A stretch of 7,518 nucleotides of DNA from an uncultured Atopobium sp. (GTDB taxonomy: Bacteria > Actinomycetota > Coriobacteriia > Coriobacteriales > Atopobiaceae). Of the stretch, positions 5,981-7,518 are shown piece by piece; the stretch's first letter is position 1; each line of letters starts with the position of its first letter. Below the pieces are notes generated by a model, which was not told the DNA's origin, ran no database searches, and saw only the letters and a list, made by a program, of their open reading frames with translations. The DNA lies in NCBI GenBank assembly GCA_937926845.1, contig CALBBS010000211.1:1-7518 (forward strand), read 5' to 3'. The translations under genes were made by a program, and so were the position numbers.

Positions 5981-6191
5981 ACAGGGTTTCTCGCCAGCAG
6001 AAGATGGTGCAAAAGAGGACGCGTTTGCATCGCAGATGCACTACGGACATCCTCGCATGTCTCGGTCAAACAGGGCAAAGATATTTATGCCTTTTGATGC
6101 ATTGAAGGGTTTAAGAGAAGCCTTGGCAGAAAGAGAAAGAGAAGCTCAAGACCATATAAAAGACTTTCATGACTTACCGCACTGGTCATAA
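5970..6191 (+). CDS. YolD-like small protein
   Basis: A 73-residue protein whose start (ATG 5970) lies inside the polymerase gene, overlapping its end by 11 bases, with GGAG (5957-5960) as ribosome site. The motif RAKIFMPFDALKG (35-47) followed by a charged helix (LREALAEREREAQ) matches the YolD-like family, whose members commonly sit directly after UvrX/YqjW-type polymerases in Firmicutes and are thought to be accessory to them. Length is short for the family (often 90-120) but includes its core. It lacks signal peptide or membrane segments. The frame is open upstream to 5868, but that stretch lies within the polymerase gene and the overlap start is better. Function is unproven; context suggests a role with the polymerase. 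Confidence 0.8.
   Translation: MKPRQGFSPAEDGAKEDAFASQMHYGHPRMSRSNRAKIFMPFDALKGLREALAEREREAQDHIKDFHDLPHWS
5984..5996 (+). repeat. 13-mer repeat GGGTTTCTCGCCA, copy 3
   Basis: Begins 3 bases after the polymerase stop codon, inside the YolD-like gene where it encodes QGFSP. Matches copy 2 over 15 bases including the flanking A and G. The frame and protein meaning differ from copy 1, so the DNA itself, not a shared peptide, is repeated. Confidence 0.6.
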
Positions 6192-6240
6192 GGTTATGCG
6201 ATAAAATAGACAGGTCGTATAAAGAACTTGAGGAGGTTTC

Positions 6241-6864
6241 ATGAACCCCAAAGCAAAAATTGCCATCCCAGCAATTGCGGCTCTCATTTTTGTTGTCATT
6301 GATTTTGTCGCACCAGTTCAATATCTCAGCTATTTTCACACGGTATTTAACTTTACAACTCGTCAGACAAATCCTGTCTCTTTGACGCTTGCACGCGTTG
6401 CCTACATTGTTTTCCTGTGCTATCTGTTTGCTGCAGTTTCAGGTCTTTTGAGGGGCTTCCGTCCTCGTCTTAGGTGGGGCCTTTCCATTCTTTCTGTAGT
6501 TGGTATAACTTCCGCACTTACTATGCTCTCTACGATGATTTCTATCAGCCAGGCTGTAAACTTCACCACCCTCATTCTTAACATCATGATTGTCGCCTTC
6601 CTCCTGCTTGCAGCTCTTCTTGCACTTCTTATTTGGGTTCGTGCTAAGAAAGAGTTTGACCAGCGTCAGGCTGATCTTGAGGAGGAAGAGGTTGTTGTTG
6701 CTCCAATGCCTCTTGCTACTGAGGGTGCAGAGGTTGCTCCTGTAGTTCCTGTAACTACAGAGGTAACAGCAGCACCTGCTCCAGAAGCAACCGTCACAAC
6801 TGTCGCACCTGAGGCTCCTGCAGCTCCAGAGGCTCCTGCGGCACCTGAAGCTCCACAGGAGTAG
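6241..6864 (+). CDS. Four-helix membrane protein with Ala/Pro/Glu-rich C-terminal tail
   Basis: A 207-residue protein that I do not recognise as a named family. Four hydrophobic segments are visible at about 7-26, 50-70, 80-101 and 108-133. A positively charged stretch (RAKK, 134-137) then leads into an acidic and Ala/Pro/Val-rich tail (about 145-207), ending in EAPAAP repeated twice plus EAP. By the positive-inside rule the tail, next to the Arg/Lys cluster, is probably cytoplasmic. A strong AGGAGG ribosome site (6231-6236) precedes the ATG. The stop is 52 bases before the ABC ATPase start with no terminator, so they are likely cotranscribed. It could be an accessory subunit of that transporter or an unrelated membrane protein. 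A -10-like TAAAAT (6202-6207) lies upstream without a clear -35. Confidence 0.8.
   Translation: MNPKAKIAIPAIAALIFVVIDFVAPVQYLSYFHTVFNFTTRQTNPVSLTLARVAYIVFLCYLFAAVSGLLRGFRPRLRWGLSILSVVGITSALTMLSTMISISQAVNFTTLILNIMIVAFLLLAALLALLIWVRAKKEFDQRQADLEEEEVVVAPMPLATEGAEVAPVVPVTTEVTAAPAPEATVTTVAPEAPAAPEAPAAPEAPQE
6811..6861 (+). repeat. Imperfect 18-base tandem repeat coding the EAPAAP tail
   Basis: GAGGCTCCTGCAGCTCCA (6811-6828) is followed by GAGGCTCCTGCGGCACCT (6829-6846), 3 of 18 bases different, then a partial third unit starting GAAGCTCCA. Each unit encodes EAPAAP. The changes between the two full units are silent, suggesting the peptide is kept while the DNA drifts. Confidence 0.75.
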
Positions 6865-6905
6865 TTTCTCACGTACCCTCTTCTTGTTTAGGAGATTTTT
6901 CTCAT

Positions 6906-6910
6906 AGGAG
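6906..6910 (+). promoter_or_regulatory. Ribosome binding site that fixes the ABC ATPase start
   Basis: AGGAG (6906-6910) ends 6 bases before the ATG at 6917 but touches the in-frame ATG at 6911, so 6917 is preferred. The 8-mer TAGGAGAT occurs here (6905-6912) and again at 6889-6896. Confidence 0.65.
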
Positions 6911-6916
6911 ATGCGT

Positions 6917-7518
6917 ATGTCTTTTGTTGAATTCAAAGAGGTAACAAAGACGTATACCATGGGCTCCGTCAAGGTAAACGCTGTCCATGACATGAATTTC
7001 TCCATAGAAGAAGGAGAGCTTTGCGTAATAGTTGGCCCATCAGGAGCTGGCAAAACAACTGTCTTAAATATGCTCGGAGGTATGGATAGCTGTACCTCCG
7101 GGTCTATTTATTTAGATGGAAAAGAAATTGGCGGGCTTTCAGAAAAAGAAAGAACGCTGTATCGTCGCCATGATATTGGTTTTGTTTTCCAGTTTTACAA
7201 TTTAGTTCCTAATCTCACCGCAAAAGAAAACGTTGAGCTTGCATCTCAGATTTGTCTTGACCCCATGCAGCCAGAAGAAGCGCTTTGCGCTGTTGGTCTT
7301 GAACATCGTATGGATAACTTCCCAGCTCAACTGTCTGGTGGAGAGCAGCAGCGCGTCTCTATTGCGCGCGCTTTGGCAAAAAATCCACGTCTTTTACTCT
7401 GCGATGAGCCAACAGGTGCGCTGGATTATAAAACAGGAAAGCAAATTCTTAAGCTCCTGCAAGATATGTGCAAAGAGCAGCATAAGACCGTGGCTATTGT
7501 CACGCATAACTTTGCGTT
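6917..7518 (+). CDS. ABC transporter ATP-binding protein, MacB/LolD type (3' end outside window)
   Basis: The first 200 residues of an ABC ATPase of the MacB/LolD/FtsE branch, cut by the window edge; the family is usually about 220-255 residues. Walker A is GPSGAGKTT (40-48), the Q-loop Gln92 is in FVFQFYNLVPNLT, the signature is LSGGE (139-143), Walker B is LLLCDEP (159-165) with catalytic Glu164, and the H-loop His197 is in IVTHN. The FQFYNL segment and the CDEPTGALD block are typical of the branch that pairs with FtsX-like permeases to move lipoproteins, peptides or drugs by a mechanotransmission mechanism. The start is ATG 6917 by ribosome-site spacing. A permease gene is expected just beyond 7518. 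Substrate is unknown. Confidence 0.95.
   Translation, partial: MSFVEFKEVTKTYTMGSVKVNAVHDMNFSIEEGELCVIVGPSGAGKTTVLNMLGGMDSCTSGSIYLDGKEIGGLSEKERTLYRRHDIGFVFQFYNLVPNLTAKENVELASQICLDPMQPEEALCAVGLEHRMDNFPAQLSGGEQQRVSIARALAKNPRLLLCDEPTGALDYKTGKQILKLLQDMCKEQHKTVAIVTHNFA

Noticed and set aside
6666..6872. Minus-strand Gly/Ala/Ser-rich frame resembling a repetitive surface protein
   Set aside because: Its repeats are just the complement of the EAPAAP-coding tandem repeat.
6439..7053. Minus-strand open frame of 204 codons across the membrane protein and ABC genes
   Set aside because: It spans the complement of two well-supported genes and reads as low-complexity Arg/Ser/Cys sequence; it is a shadow.

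Overview
The window looks like chromosomal DNA from a low-to-mid GC actinobacterium. The closest feel is the Coriobacteriia (Atopobium/Lancefieldella/Olsenella type): moderate GC, strong AGGAG ribosome sites, and a Firmicutes-like gene set (DegV, UvrX/YqjW-type polymerase with a YolD-like partner, PTS EIIA). This assignment is a judgement from gene content and has not been checked by a search.

Layout, left to right. Bases 1-54 look like the right-hand end of an IS3-family (IS150-like) insertion sequence, followed by what may be half of a transcription terminator. A leftward EamA/DMT-type permease (96-1043, GTG start) is divergent from everything else. The 201-base gap (1044-1244) between its start and the next gene carries promoter-like sequence. 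Rightward genes then follow: a DegV-family fatty-acid-binding protein (1245-2129), an iron-dependent alcohol dehydrogenase (2165-3358), and a stand-alone PTS EIIA of the fructose/mannitol class (3452-3910). A strong intrinsic terminator lies at 3978-4011. Next comes a compact unit of a DJ-1/PfpI protein (4061-4633), a Y-family DNA polymerase of the UvrX/YqjW type (4637-5980) and a YolD-like small protein overlapping its end (5970-6191). Last come a four-helix membrane protein with an Ala/Pro/Glu tail (6241-6864) and a MacB/LolD-type ABC ATPase cut off by the window end (6917-7518).

How the genes work together. DegV and the alcohol dehydrogenase are 35 bases apart and probably share a transcript. 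DJ-1, polymerase and YolD-like protein are coupled (3-base gap, 11-base overlap) and may form a damage-response operon. A perfect 12-base palindrome sits in its putative promoter. The tail-bearing membrane protein and the ABC ATPase look like the start of an export or lipoprotein-handling ABC operon whose permease lies outside the window.

The most unexplained signal is an exact 13-mer, GGGTTTCTCGCCA. It occurs three times in 7.5 kb on the same strand, each time near the 3' end of a gene, and shorter TTTCTC cores follow two more stop codons. I see no large novel system; the 13-mer and the palindrome are the best leads.
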